The notes beneath the pieces are model-generated. The model made no database searches, was not told the origin of the DNA, and was given only the letters and a program-made list of their open reading frames with translations. The position numbers were made by a program, and so were the translations under genes. A stretch of DNA of 13,846 nucleotides from Calditrichia bacterium (GTDB taxonomy: Bacteria; Calditrichota; Calditrichia; RBG-13-44-9; J042), in the NCBI GenBank assembly GCA_030430345.1, contig JAUIFT010000017.1, forward strand, positions 1 to 13,846. Reading direction: 5' to 3'. The number at the start of each line of letters is the position of its first letter. Position 1 is the first letter of the stretch. Shown one piece after another: positions 7,079 to 13,846 of this stretch.

Positions 7079-8167
7079 TTAAACGATGTCAAAGTCGCCC
7101 CCCATGGAGAACCAGCGATTGGCGTCCCGCATGACATCATAAGAGAGATTTTTCTGTAATGGCACAATCGACACCTCGAAAGCGCTAAAACGTTTTACGA
7201 AACCGGCAAGGCGGAAAGGGCGGCTTAAGCGGGTCTGCCGGGCAACGACTGTCAGTACCGCCCGGGCACCGACATCGTATAAAAAACCAAGGGCATAGTG
7301 GATCAATGCCAGGCGGGTTTTAATATCTCCCGGATCGGTAAAGATATCGGTGATGTAGCCGACGATACCATTCTCCAGATGGCGCACCCGCAAAGCGAGA
7401 TAGCCCAGCGGCGTTTCTCCGGATCTGGCCAACAACAAATTGTAGCCCAATGCCGGGGCACTGGCATAGCGGTAAGTTACCCATTGGCGGTCGCGAACCA
7501 CCAGTGCATCGTATTTCAATTTGAAGCGCTCCCAGAGTTCGTCAAATGCATCATCGGGTTCGCTAACCGTGCGGATTTCAATATCAGAACGCTCCGCCCG
7601 GGTCGCTTTTTTCAAAAATGTATTCCCCATCTTTCCAACCGCCCGCAAGGGCATTGCAAAAAAATTTTCGAATGGCAGGCGTTCCTTCAGGAGCAGATCG
7701 AGGCGGAGCGGTTTCCAGAGCCAGTTGGCATGATACATCGTCTGCCAGTTCAGATAACCGGAACGGCTCCCCCAGCCTTTATGGGGAAACCCGATCACAA
7801 AGCCCACGCCCTGCGCCGCCCATTGGCGGTGCGCGGTTTCCCCCACCGCGGATAATATGCCCTGCCGGCGAAAATCGGGGTGGGTCATGACGTCGCAGAC
7901 GTGCACGATGGGAATCTCTTCCCCGTTCAACCAGAAGCGCATCGCGGTGCTGGCATATTGGCCGACCAGCTGACCATTGGCATCCGCAAACCAGGTTGTC
8001 GGCGCCCCGATTGGCCAGGGGGTATCAATCACTTTCCAGCGATATTGTTCCGGGGTTATCGATTTGTTGAAGATTTGATTGAAGAGCGCTGCTGCCTGGT
8101 GCTCATCACCATCACGAAACCCACGCACGCGCCAGAGACATTCGGTTTTTTGAGGTTTTTCCTGCAT
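7079..8167 (-). CDS. GNAT-family acyltransferase, probable tandem GNAT
   Basis: A 362-aa protein. The N-terminal half is a GNAT domain: VCDVMTHPDFRRQGIL (about 90-105) contains strand 4 and the acyl-CoA pyrophosphate-binding loop (Arg100-Arg-Gln-Gly103), and VGFVIGFPHKGWGSRSGYLNW (121-141) is the strand-5 and following region. This resembles the Acetyltransf_9 subgroup often found in polysaccharide-modification loci. The C-terminal half (about 195-350) has a second GNAT-like pattern (PLGYLALRV, then VGYITDIFTDP), probably degenerate, as in other tandem GNATs. The ATG at 8167 has an AGGTC ribosome site. It sits 95 bp after the kinase gene and 7 bp before the PIG-L gene. The substrate is unknown; with PIG-L next door, an amino sugar is a reasonable inference. 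Confidence 0.8.
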   Translation of the reverse strand: MQEKPQKTECLWRVRGFRDGDEHQAAALFNQIFNKSITPEQYRWKVIDTPWPIGAPTTWFADANGQLVGQYASTAMRFWLNGEEIPIVHVCDVMTHPDFRRQGILSAVGETAHRQWAAQGVGFVIGFPHKGWGSRSGYLNWQTMYHANWLWKPLRLDLLLKERLPFENFFAMPLRAVGKMGNTFLKKATRAERSDIEIRTVSEPDDAFDELWERFKLKYDALVVRDRQWVTYRYASAPALGYNLLLARSGETPLGYLALRVRHLENGIVGYITDIFTDPGDIKTRLALIHYALGFLYDVGARAVLTVVARQTRLSRPFRLAGFVKRFSAFEVSIVPLQKNLSYDVMRDANRWFSMGGDFDIV

Positions 8168-8262
8168 TTCAACGACCTGTCAGTTGCATTTATTTTTGCC
8201 TGCCTACAGCAATACCCGGGCTATTTCTTGCCGTCTATTCAAAAAACACGTTTAGTAATCGG

Positions 8263-10461
8263 TTAATCAGTCTTCAAGCCGATTTTCCGTAAAAGTTTAT
8301 CGAAACGGGCATCGCTTCGTAAATTATTGAAGCTGGCGTAAACATTCAGATATACCAATGAACTGGAGCGCTGCTGAAACGCTTCCTCCAGCCAGAGAAA
8401 CGCCTGATCCTTATCGTTGAGCAGTGCATATAATTCGGCATACCGCAGCGGCGGGGAATTTTTCTTCTTAAAAAGCGCCAACTGCGATTGCCAGACCCCT
8501 TCCCAGCCGGATGCCTGATAAGCGGCTTCCAGGGCTGCTGGTGATTCACTCTTTTTCCCGGAGAGCCACTCCGCCGCTTTCAGGGTTTCCGGGAACATCC
8601 GTTTTTGCTCGTAGACGCGGCGGAGAATGCCGTGTGCCGGCAGAAAACCGGGGTCCATATCCACCGCCTTATTGCAGTATTCGATGGCCTCATCGTGCTG
8701 CCCGGCCAAAAAGGCGATTTTCCCCACATGCCAGGTGATGTGTACGGAAAGCGGGTCGATCTCCAATGCTTTCAGGATCATTTCCCGCGCGGCGGCGAAT
8801 TGTTTCATCGCTGAGAGATATTCCGCGTACCACTGATAGGCGCGGGTATAGGCCGGCTTCAATTCTATCGCCCGGAGAAATTCTTTTTCCGCCCCGGGCC
8901 AGTCCCAGTCATACCAAAAACGAACAAATGCCAGCGAGGTGTGCGCTTCCGCCAGTTGATCGTCGATCGCCATCGCTTTTTTCGCGGCCGCTTTTGCTTT
9001 CGGCATCGCCTCCTGCGGAGAAAGCGGCGCGGAGAAAGTGCCGCCAAGCAGAATGTAGGCGTCGGCAAGTCCGGAATAGGCCAACGCATAATTAATATCT
9101 TTCTCCAGGGCTTCTTCAAAATATTCGATGCTCTTTTGGGAATCGAGGGAAGTGCCGCGGTTCAGGAAGTAGCGCCCTTTCAGATAGAGCTGATACGCTT
9201 CCTTGTTATCAGTATAGCGCTTGAATAAGGAGGCGCTTTCCCCGCCGCTGAGCTTCATCTTCAATTTTTCGACGATTGCCTGGGCAATGTCATCCTGAAT
9301 GGCGAAGATATCGTCCAATTCCCGGTCATATTTCTCCGACCAGAGATGAAATCCATCGGCAACATTGATCAACTGAGCGCTCACCCGTACCCGGTTCCCG
9401 GCCTGGCGAACGCTGCCTTCAATGAGATGACTGACATTGAGGCGCTCCCCGATTTCCCGCACATCGCCCAGCTGTTCCTTCAGGGCAAACACCGACGTTC
9501 GCGATACCACCCGCCAGTTCTCTACCCGGCTCAAGGCATCAATCAACTCTTCCGTCATACCGTCGCAAAAATATTCCTGCTCTTTCTGCGCGCTGATATT
9601 CTTAAAGGGCAATACCGCCAGGGAAGGGGGCATTTCTTCGACCTGCGGGACCCAGTCTGCCACCTGTCTTAGATCCGCAATCAATTCCGTCAACTGTTGA
9701 TAACGCTGCTCACGATCTTTCGCCAATGCTTTGTCCAACACGGATTGGAGAATTTGCGGGGCATCGATGCCCATTTCGTCCAACTTTTGCGGCGCTTCCG
9801 AGAGAATGGCATAGAACAATGCCTGGGCGTAATCTCCCTGAAACGGCAGCTCTCCGGTAAGTAACTCGAAGAGCACCACGCCGAAAGACCAGATATCACT
9901 GCGATGATCGACAGCATCTCCCTTGGCCTGTTCCGGAGACATATAGGCCGCGGTTCCGGAAATAAGTCCCCGTTCCTTCAGGCCGGCTTGATCGACGAAC
10001 GTTGCCAATCCAAAATCCATGATCTTCACTTGCCCGGCGCTGTTCATCATAATATTAGCGCTTTTAATATCGCGATGAACGACCCCTTTCTGATGCGCCG
10101 CCTGCAGCCCTTCCGCAATTTGCATAGCAATTGGAACGACCGCTTCCGGGGATAATTTCCCCTGCTCAAAATGCTCGCTTAGTTCCTTCCCCTCAATATA
10201 TTCCATCACAATAAACGGGCGTTCTTCAATCTCTTCAATGGCAAAAATAGTTGCCAGATTGGGATGGTTCAGGGCGGCCGCGGCCTGCGCTTCGCTATGA
10301 AAGCGCTGCCGGTCTTCAATATTCAGGGAAAGCTGCTCCGGGAGCCACTTAATGGCGACGTGCCGCTTCAAACGGGTATCTTCCGCCAGATAAACTTCTC
10401 CCATCCCGCCTTCGCCGAGCTTTTCCTGGATTTTATAATGTAGAATGGTTTTGCCAATCAT
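8263..10461 (-). CDS. Ser/Thr protein kinase with TolB-N-like domain and TPR repeats
   Basis: A 732-aa Hanks-type kinase with three parts. Residues 1-265 are a complete kinase domain: glycine loop LGEGGMGEVY (15-24), ATP lysine Lys38, likely C-helix Glu57, catalytic HRDIKSAN (129-136, Asp131), Asp149-Phe-Gly, and SGTAAYMSPEQ (169-178) closing the activation loop. Residues 278-405 match the TolB N-terminal/FlgO-like domain (LAVLPFKNIS, FCDGMTEELIDAL, LIEGSVRQAGNRVRVSAQLI) also seen attached to adenylate cyclases. Residues about 420-700 hold several TPR-like units. No transmembrane helix is visible, so it should be cytoplasmic. All catalytic residues look intact. The start at 10461 has no strong ribosome site. 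It probably heads the minus-strand run kinase-GNAT-PIG-L and may phosphorylate or scaffold proteins through its TPRs; targets are unknown. Confidence 0.93.
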   Translation of the reverse strand: MIGKTILHYKIQEKLGEGGMGEVYLAEDTRLKRHVAIKWLPEQLSLNIEDRQRFHSEAQAAAALNHPNLATIFAIEEIEERPFIVMEYIEGKELSEHFEQGKLSPEAVVPIAMQIAEGLQAAHQKGVVHRDIKSANIMMNSAGQVKIMDFGLATFVDQAGLKERGLISGTAAYMSPEQAKGDAVDHRSDIWSFGVVLFELLTGELPFQGDYAQALFYAILSEAPQKLDEMGIDAPQILQSVLDKALAKDREQRYQQLTELIADLRQVADWVPQVEEMPPSLAVLPFKNISAQKEQEYFCDGMTEELIDALSRVENWRVVSRTSVFALKEQLGDVREIGERLNVSHLIEGSVRQAGNRVRVSAQLINVADGFHLWSEKYDRELDDIFAIQDDIAQAIVEKLKMKLSGGESASLFKRYTDNKEAYQLYLKGRYFLNRGTSLDSQKSIEYFEEALEKDINYALAYSGLADAYILLGGTFSAPLSPQEAMPKAKAAAKKAMAIDDQLAEAHTSLAFVRFWYDWDWPGAEKEFLRAIELKPAYTRAYQWYAEYLSAMKQFAAAREMILKALEIDPLSVHITWHVGKIAFLAGQHDEAIEYCNKAVDMDPGFLPAHGILRRVYEQKRMFPETLKAAEWLSGKKSESPAALEAAYQASGWEGVWQSQLALFKKKNSPPLRYAELYALLNDKDQAFLWLEEAFQQRSSSLVYLNVYASFNNLRSDARFDKLLRKIGLKTD

Positions 10462-10551
10462 ACAGGCTTGTCTTTACCGGAAAAGATTCCCAATTGCTAT
10501 TTTTTAGTTTAATCAATAGTAATACTTTATTGCCTGACAATCAACCCTTGG

Positions 10552-10623
10552 GAATTGGGAATTCCGAATGCGGAATGACAAAATAAAAGAGATTCTACAT
10601 TCCCAATTCCGCCTTCCCAATTC
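10552..10623. repeat. Heptanucleotide array A: inverted GAANNNN runs
   Basis: Four consecutive 7-bp units beginning GAA on the plus strand (10552-10579, for example GAATTGG at 10552 and GAATGCG at 10566). After a 9-bp AT-rich gap come five consecutive 7-bp units beginning GAA on the minus strand (10589-10623, for example GAATTGG at 10623-10617 and 10609-10603). The phase is exact within each run. The two runs can pair: GGAATTGGGAA (10551-10561) is complementary to TTCCCAATTCC at 10600-10610 and again at 10614-10624. Confidence 0.8.
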
Positions 10624-10639
10624 CGAAATCGAGAAATCG

Positions 10640-10668
10640 TTGACAAGATTCCGCAAAAGACCTATCTT
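10640..10668 (+). promoter_or_regulatory. Promoter of the oxoamine synthase operon
   Basis: TTGACA (10640-10645, perfect -35) followed after exactly 17 bp by TATCTT (10663-10668, 4 of 6). The expected start of transcription is near 10675, giving a leader of about 95 nt that consists almost wholly of heptad array B. Its position between the two arrays and the correct spacing favour a real promoter. Confidence 0.6.
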
Positions 10669-10678
10669 CGATTTGAAA

Positions 10679-10763
10679 CGAGTTCAGCGTTCAATATTAC
10701 CTTCTGCAGCTTGTAACTTCGAACGCTGAACTTTTGAATTCTGAACCTGGAACTTGAAAGGAT
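10679..10763. repeat. Heptanucleotide array B in the leader of the oxoamine synthase mRNA
   Basis: Minus-oriented units (GAANNNN read on the minus strand) end at 10685 and 10692, with an in-phase TTC at 10718-10720. From 10721 the plus-oriented units run to about 10756 (GAACGCT at 10721, GAACCTG at 10743); spacing is 7 bp except for one 8-bp unit. AGTTCAGCGTTC (10681-10692) and GAACGCTGAACT (10721-10732) form a perfect 12-bp stem with a 28-nt loop. The final decayed unit supplies AAAGGA (10757-10762), the Shine-Dalgarno 7 bp before the ATG. Confidence 0.7.
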
Positions 10764-10769
10764 GCTGCC

Positions 10770-11996
10770 ATGTCATTAGAAAAACTTGATCTCGCACTGC
10801 TTCAGGAAGTTGAACAGCTAAAAACAGAAGGCCGGGCAAAGCCGCCGGAACGTATTATTGTCGATTATATTCCCCCGAAAGACGGCCGCGGCCCCCGCTA
10901 CAAATTGCAGGATAGCGGCACGGAGTTTATCCGCATGAACTCCAACAGCTACCTTTCTCTGGCCAATCATCCGGATTTGATTCACGCCGCAGACGAAGCG
11001 ACGCACAAGTTTGGCGTCGGTCCCGGCGCGGTGCGATTCATTGACGGCACCTTTAACTATCACATTGAATTGGAAGAGCGGGTCGCCCGGTTCGTCGATA
11101 AACCGGCGGCGAAAATTTTTAATTCGGCTTACACCGCCAATCTCGCTCTCGCCCTGACGGTGAACAACAAACAAACTTACTGGATCGGCGATGCTTTGAA
11201 CCACAACAGTATTATCCGGGCAATGCGCATTTCCAATGTAGCTAGTGCAAATAAAGGCATCTACCAGCACAATGACATGGACGACCTAAAGCGCCATCTT
11301 GATGCCGTGCCCGAAGGCATCACCCGGGTAATGATTATTTTTGACGGCATTTTCAGCATGCGCGGCGATTTTGCCCCGGTGGATCAGATTGTCAAAACCG
11401 CCGCTGGCTACAACGAGAAATTTCCCGACGGCGTTATTACAATTGTCGACGATTCGCACGGTATTGGCGCGTACGGCGACAGCGGGCGCGGCACCCCGGA
11501 GCATGCCGGTGCCAATCCGGATATTATCATCGGCACCTTCGGGAAAGCATTCGGAGTAAACGGTGGATTCATTGCCGGCAGCGAAGCGTTGGTAGAAGCA
11601 GTGCGTCAGAAAGCGGATACCTATATTTACACGAATCCTTTAAGCGTGGCGGATTGTGCCGCGGCCACCCAGGCGATTGACATCGCAGACAGCGCTGAAG
11701 GCAAAAAACGCCTGCGGCAAATTAAAGATCGCACCGCGCAATTCCGCTCCGGATTGGCGGATCTTGGGTTTGAATCCATTCCCGGTCCGCATGCGGTGGT
11801 GCCGGTGTTGGTGCGGGATACCGCAAAGACTCACGAGCTGGTAAAACGGCTTTACGATGCAGGTGTGCTCGTCGTCGGTCTTACCTTTCCGGTTGTGCCG
11901 CGCGGTGATGAGACCATGCGTTTTCAGATAAATGCAGCCCATACTGCCGAAGATATCGATTATGTATTAAGCGTCATGGCTGGATTTAAAAAGTAA
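10770..11996 (+). CDS. Alpha-oxoamine synthase (KBL/AONS/SPT superfamily PLP enzyme)
   Basis: A 408-aa fold-type I PLP enzyme that condenses an amino acid with an acyl-CoA. The PLP lysine is Lys259 in GTFGKAFG; VDDSHGIGAYG supplies Asp227 (pyridine nitrogen) and His230; DALNHNSII (141-149) holds the PLP-stacking His145. GVGPGAVRFIDGTFNYHIELE (82-102) and VVGLTFPVVPRG (376-387) are closest to what I recall of glycine C-acetyltransferase (2-amino-3-ketobutyrate CoA ligase)-like proteins of thermophiles, some of which are promiscuous. No threonine dehydrogenase, biotin or sphingolipid gene is adjacent, so the acyl-CoA and amino-acid substrates remain open. The ATG at 10770 has AAAGGA 7 bp upstream. 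Length is normal for the family (about 395-410). First gene of a three-gene operon. Confidence 0.88.
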   Translation: MSLEKLDLALLQEVEQLKTEGRAKPPERIIVDYIPPKDGRGPRYKLQDSGTEFIRMNSNSYLSLANHPDLIHAADEATHKFGVGPGAVRFIDGTFNYHIELEERVARFVDKPAAKIFNSAYTANLALALTVNNKQTYWIGDALNHNSIIRAMRISNVASANKGIYQHNDMDDLKRHLDAVPEGITRVMIIFDGIFSMRGDFAPVDQIVKTAAGYNEKFPDGVITIVDDSHGIGAYGDSGRGTPEHAGANPDIIIGTFGKAFGVNGGFIAGSEALVEAVRQKADTYIYTNPLSVADCAAATQAIDIADSAEGKKRLRQIKDRTAQFRSGLADLGFESIPGPHAVVPVLVRDTAKTHELVKRLYDAGVLVVGLTFPVVPRGDETMRFQINAAHTAEDIDYVLSVMAGFKK

Positions 11997-12551
11997 ATGC
12001 AAGCAGACAACAACCATACAGTTGAAGACATCACCGAAAAAAAACTGCTGGACTTCTCTCAGCCGGCAGTTTTTCACTCAGCGGACATTGTTGATGATAC
12101 AGTAATGGGTGGCGTTTCATCCGGTAGTTTGAAGGCCGGAAATAATGACACTGCTGTTTTCAGCGGCATCGTTTCTCTGGAAAACAATGGTGGATTTTCT
12201 TCAGTGAAAATTCGCTATCAGCCCGGCCCGCTGGCAGGATATCAGGGCATCTCACTACTTGTTAAGGGAGATGGCAAAGTTTACAGCCTGCGCCTGAAGA
12301 CCAATAATGCCAACCGTGATTTTACCTATCGTGCTAAATTTCAAACTAAGAATAATTACTGGCGGAAAGTATATTTGCCATTCGAGATCTTTACGGCGGT
12401 TTTCCGGGGCCGGCAGGTGCCCCACGCCGACGAATTGAACCCCAACGAAATTCAGCATATCGGGTTCCTGATTGCGGACAGGCAAGATGGCCCTTTTCGT
12501 CTCGAAATTTCTAGCATCAATGCTTACAAAAAGATCCATGAAAATCATTAA
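11997..12551 (+). CDS. CIA30-domain protein (NDUFAF1-like)
   Basis: A 184-aa protein made of one CIA30 domain, a galactose-binding-like beta-sandwich named after complex I intermediate-associated protein 30. The signature DDTVMGGVSSG (33-43) is followed by the FSGIVSLENNGGFSSVKIRY strand region (about 54-73). LRLKTNNANRDFTYRAKF and the YLPFEIFTAVFRGR segment match the family's central and late strands. In eukaryotes the domain helps assemble respiratory complex I; in bacteria its role is mostly unknown and it may bind carbohydrate or lipid. No signal peptide is visible. The ATG directly follows the upstream stop (TAAATG), so translation is probably coupled; only a weak upstream ribosome site is present. 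The 3' end overlaps the next gene by 14 bp. Confidence 0.88.
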   Translation: MQADNNHTVEDITEKKLLDFSQPAVFHSADIVDDTVMGGVSSGSLKAGNNDTAVFSGIVSLENNGGFSSVKIRYQPGPLAGYQGISLLVKGDGKVYSLRLKTNNANRDFTYRAKFQTKNNYWRKVYLPFEIFTAVFRGRQVPHADELNPNEIQHIGFLIADRQDGPFRLEISSINAYKKIHENH

Positions 12552-13401
12552 AAAACTACTCATCATTCTCATCACTGCCTTCATTAGTATGGCGGTGATG
12601 CTCCTGATAATCGGAGGCGGTTATGGCCCGAAAGCCCATCTGCCAACGGCATTTATAGAGCGCGAAGGAACCTTCATTTTTGCCCACCGCGGCGTATTAT
12701 ATCCTTTTCCGGAAAACTCCGCCGGGGCGTTGCAGCATGCGAAATCCCGCGGCTTTCCCGGCGTGGAAATCGATGTTCAACTCAGTCAAGATCAGCAATT
12801 TTTTCTCTTTCACGATAAAACCGGGGAGCGTTTGTTAAAAATGCCCGGCCCGGTCACCGGCAGACGCCTCTCCGAACTTCAGCAGAATTTTTTGCAAAGC
12901 AAAGATCCGGAAATTCGCGAGCGCGTGCTTTCCCTGGCAGATGCGATTAAAAATTTTGGAGAAGATTTTATATTTTACCTGGATATGAAGCGGTATCCCG
13001 GCAATGCGGATATCGTTACCCGTGCGGGTCTCATCTACGATTTTCTCGTCCGGCATTCCGCCCGGGAAAAATGCATCGTATCCAGTGCCGACCCTTTATT
13101 TATTGCCTATTTGGAGTATCAGTATCCGGAAATCATTACCTGCCTGGAAGCAGTTAATCCTCCCAGCCATCTCCTTTTCAGCTGGATTCCGGTTCGTTTT
13201 CAACCGGACTTTATCGCTACTTTTCATTATAAAATTGATGAGAGCTATGTGAACTGGTTAAAAGCGAATAACTTGCTGGAGCGTTTTATCGCCTATACGA
13301 TCAAAAGCGAAAGTGATCTGAAAAGTGTTCAGCAGTTGGGTATCCGGAAATTTATTGCCGATGACCACCCGTTTATACAACCTTTGTTGAATGCGGAATG
13401 A
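12538..13401 (+). CDS. Membrane-anchored glycerophosphodiester phosphodiesterase
   Basis: A 287-aa GDPD-family protein, hydrolysing glycerophosphodiesters to glycerol-3-phosphate and an alcohol. An N-terminal segment (about residues 6-28, basic start MKIIKK then hydrophobic) is an uncleaved anchor or signal. The TIM-barrel active site is complete: His50-Arg51 in FAHRG, Glu59 in PFPEN, Glu77 and Asp79 in VEIDV, and His92-Asp93 in LFHDKTGE. FYLDMKR (about 142-148) is a further family strand. An in-frame start at 12472 is possible but lies 80 bp inside the upstream gene; the ATG at 12538 gives a clean anchor. The gene overlaps CIA30 by 14 bp. Its last codons (Asn-Ala-Glu-stop) lie inside heptad array C, so the present C-terminus may have been set by the repeat. 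Confidence 0.93.
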   Translation: MKIIKKLLIILITAFISMAVMLLIIGGGYGPKAHLPTAFIEREGTFIFAHRGVLYPFPENSAGALQHAKSRGFPGVEIDVQLSQDQQFFLFHDKTGERLLKMPGPVTGRRLSELQQNFLQSKDPEIRERVLSLADAIKNFGEDFIFYLDMKRYPGNADIVTRAGLIYDFLVRHSAREKCIVSSADPLFIAYLEYQYPEIITCLEAVNPPSHLLFSWIPVRFQPDFIATFHYKIDESYVNWLKANNLLERFIAYTIKSESDLKSVQQLGIRKFIADDHPFIQPLLNAE

Positions 13402-13478
13402 CGAAGTTTGAATGCGGAATGTAAAATAATTTGCTTAATATTCGCCATTCCCTATTCCGCATTCGAACTTTCGCATTC
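13389..13478. repeat. Heptanucleotide array C between convergent genes
   Basis: Five exact 7-bp units beginning GAA on the plus strand (13389-13423; GAATGCG at 13389 and again at 13410, GAATGAC at 13396) and, after a 13-bp AT-rich gap, six units on the minus strand (13478-13437; five start GAA and one starts AAA). AAGTTTGAATGCGGAAT (13404-13420) pairs with 13454-13470 at 16 of 17 positions, the exception being a G-T pair; the loop is 33 nt. The 14-mer GAATGCGGAATGAC at 13389-13402 is identical to 10566-10579 in array A. It may act as a transcript barrier between the convergent genes, but there is no U-tract. Confidence 0.8.
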
Positions 13479-13483
13479 CAGTT

Positions 13484-13846
13484 TCATCTGACAAGTAACA
13501 TTTGCCGGACCTGCTGCTGATTGCCGGACCGTAGCTGATAAAAATATATCCCACTGGCCACCATTTTTCCGCTTTCATTACGACCGTTCCAGGCAGCAGT
13601 ATATTGACCAGGAGAATGCTGTCCGTCAACCAGTGTCCGCACTTTTTCCCCGCGCACATTATAAATTATCAATCGGGTAAACCCGGCAGAGCCAATCCGA
13701 TAGCGAATTGTTGTCGATGGATTAAATGGATTGGGATAATTTTTTTCCAGGGCAAAATTAAGTGGCAGATTGTTTTCCTCATTTATTCCGACAACAGCCA
13801 GATTAACATCATTACTATCCCGGGGCTCCAGTTTAAATTGACTAAA
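13484..13846 (-). CDS. C-terminus of a secreted protein with type IX (T9SS type A-like) sorting domain
   Basis: The last 120 codons of a gene that starts beyond the right edge. A short acidic linker leads into LEKNYPNPFNPSTTIRYRI (about residues 33-51), the usual opening of the type A C-terminal sorting / FlgD-Ig-like domain. LIIYNVRGEKVRTLVDG (59-75), the W-x-G turn AAWNGRNESG (84-93), and SGIYFYQL (98-105) follow in the canonical order. The end QMLLVR is the usual basic C-terminus. In organisms with a type IX system this domain directs export across the outer membrane and surface attachment or release, usually with cleavage. The passenger domain is not in the window, so no enzymatic function can be given. 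The stop at 13484-13486 lies 6 bp from heptad array C. Confidence 0.93.
   Translation of the reverse strand, partial: FSQFKLEPRDSNDVNLAVVGINEENNLPLNFALEKNYPNPFNPSTTIRYRIGSAGFTRLIIYNVRGEKVRTLVDGQHSPGQYTAAWNGRNESGKMVASGIYFYQLRSGNQQQVRQMLLVR

Larger units (their letters stand above)
10462..10769. other. 308-bp divergent intergenic region between the kinase and the oxoamine synthase
   Basis: No gene. It contains two inverted heptad-repeat arrays (10552-10623 and 10679-10763) with the best promoter of the window between them (10640-10668, plus strand). For the kinase, a weak minus-strand candidate is TTGTCA (10540-10535) followed after 16 bp by TATTGA, a poor -10. The AT-rich segment 10495-10535 next to the kinase shows no further structure. 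Confidence 0.6.

Noticed and set aside
7072..7167. Longer PIG-L start at 7167
   Set aside because: It would overlap the conserved end of the GNAT gene by 89 bp and adds residues unlike any PIG-L N-terminus; the start at 7071 fits the operon spacing.
10552..10763. CRISPR array or attachment site
   Set aside because: The repeats are 7 bp with no constant-length spacers, change orientation, and have no cas, integrase or transposase genes nearby.

Overview
The window looks like chromosomal DNA of a Gram-negative bacterium of the wider FCB group (Bacteroidota, Ignavibacteriota, Calditrichota, KSB1 and relatives). The main evidence is a protein fragment at the right end (minus strand, 13484-13846) that ends in a type IX secretion-style C-terminal sorting domain with the motif YPNPFNPST. 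A large outer-membrane protein with PD40 propeller blades and a Ser/Thr kinase with TolB-like and TPR modules also fit such lineages. The exact phylum cannot be fixed from this sequence. I see no phage, transposase, CRISPR array, tRNA or rRNA.

Left block (1-2816, all minus strand). A lipoprotein of the DUF6265 type, a DinB-like metalloprotein and thpR (RNA 2',3'-cyclic phosphodiesterase) are packed 6-12 bp apart and lead into recA, whose first 114 codons are in the window. recA has its own promoter-like site with a perfect 9+9 bp dyad next to the predicted start of transcription, a candidate SOS operator. Upstream lies a separate VOC-fold gene with its own promoter-like site and a strong terminator.

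Central block (2975-10461, all minus strand). In transcription order: a 732-aa Ser/Thr kinase fused to a TolB-N-like domain and TPRs, a GNAT acyltransferase, a PIG-L deacetylase, and a 1033-aa exported protein. The last joins a zinc-metallopeptidase-like domain, a PD40 beta-propeller and an Omp85-like barrel. The acyltransferase and deacetylase are 7 bp apart and suggest tailoring of an amino-sugar or other glycan. The large protein probably sits in the outer membrane.

Right block (10770-13401, plus strand). An alpha-oxoamine synthase (KBL/AONS/SPT superfamily), a CIA30-domain protein and a membrane-anchored glycerophosphodiester phosphodiesterase form a tight operon (abutting, then a 14-bp overlap). 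Convergent to it is the C-terminus of the type IX-sorted protein.

The most unusual feature is non-coding. Three intergenic arrays are built from 7-bp units of the form GAANNNN, each array made of two oppositely oriented runs: 10552-10623, 10679-10763 and 13389-13478. They flank the promoter of the plus-strand operon, carry its ribosome binding site at one edge, and at the other end supply the last codons and stop of the phosphodiesterase gene. They resemble short tandemly repeated repetitive (STRR-like) elements and look like a dispersed repeat family of this genome.
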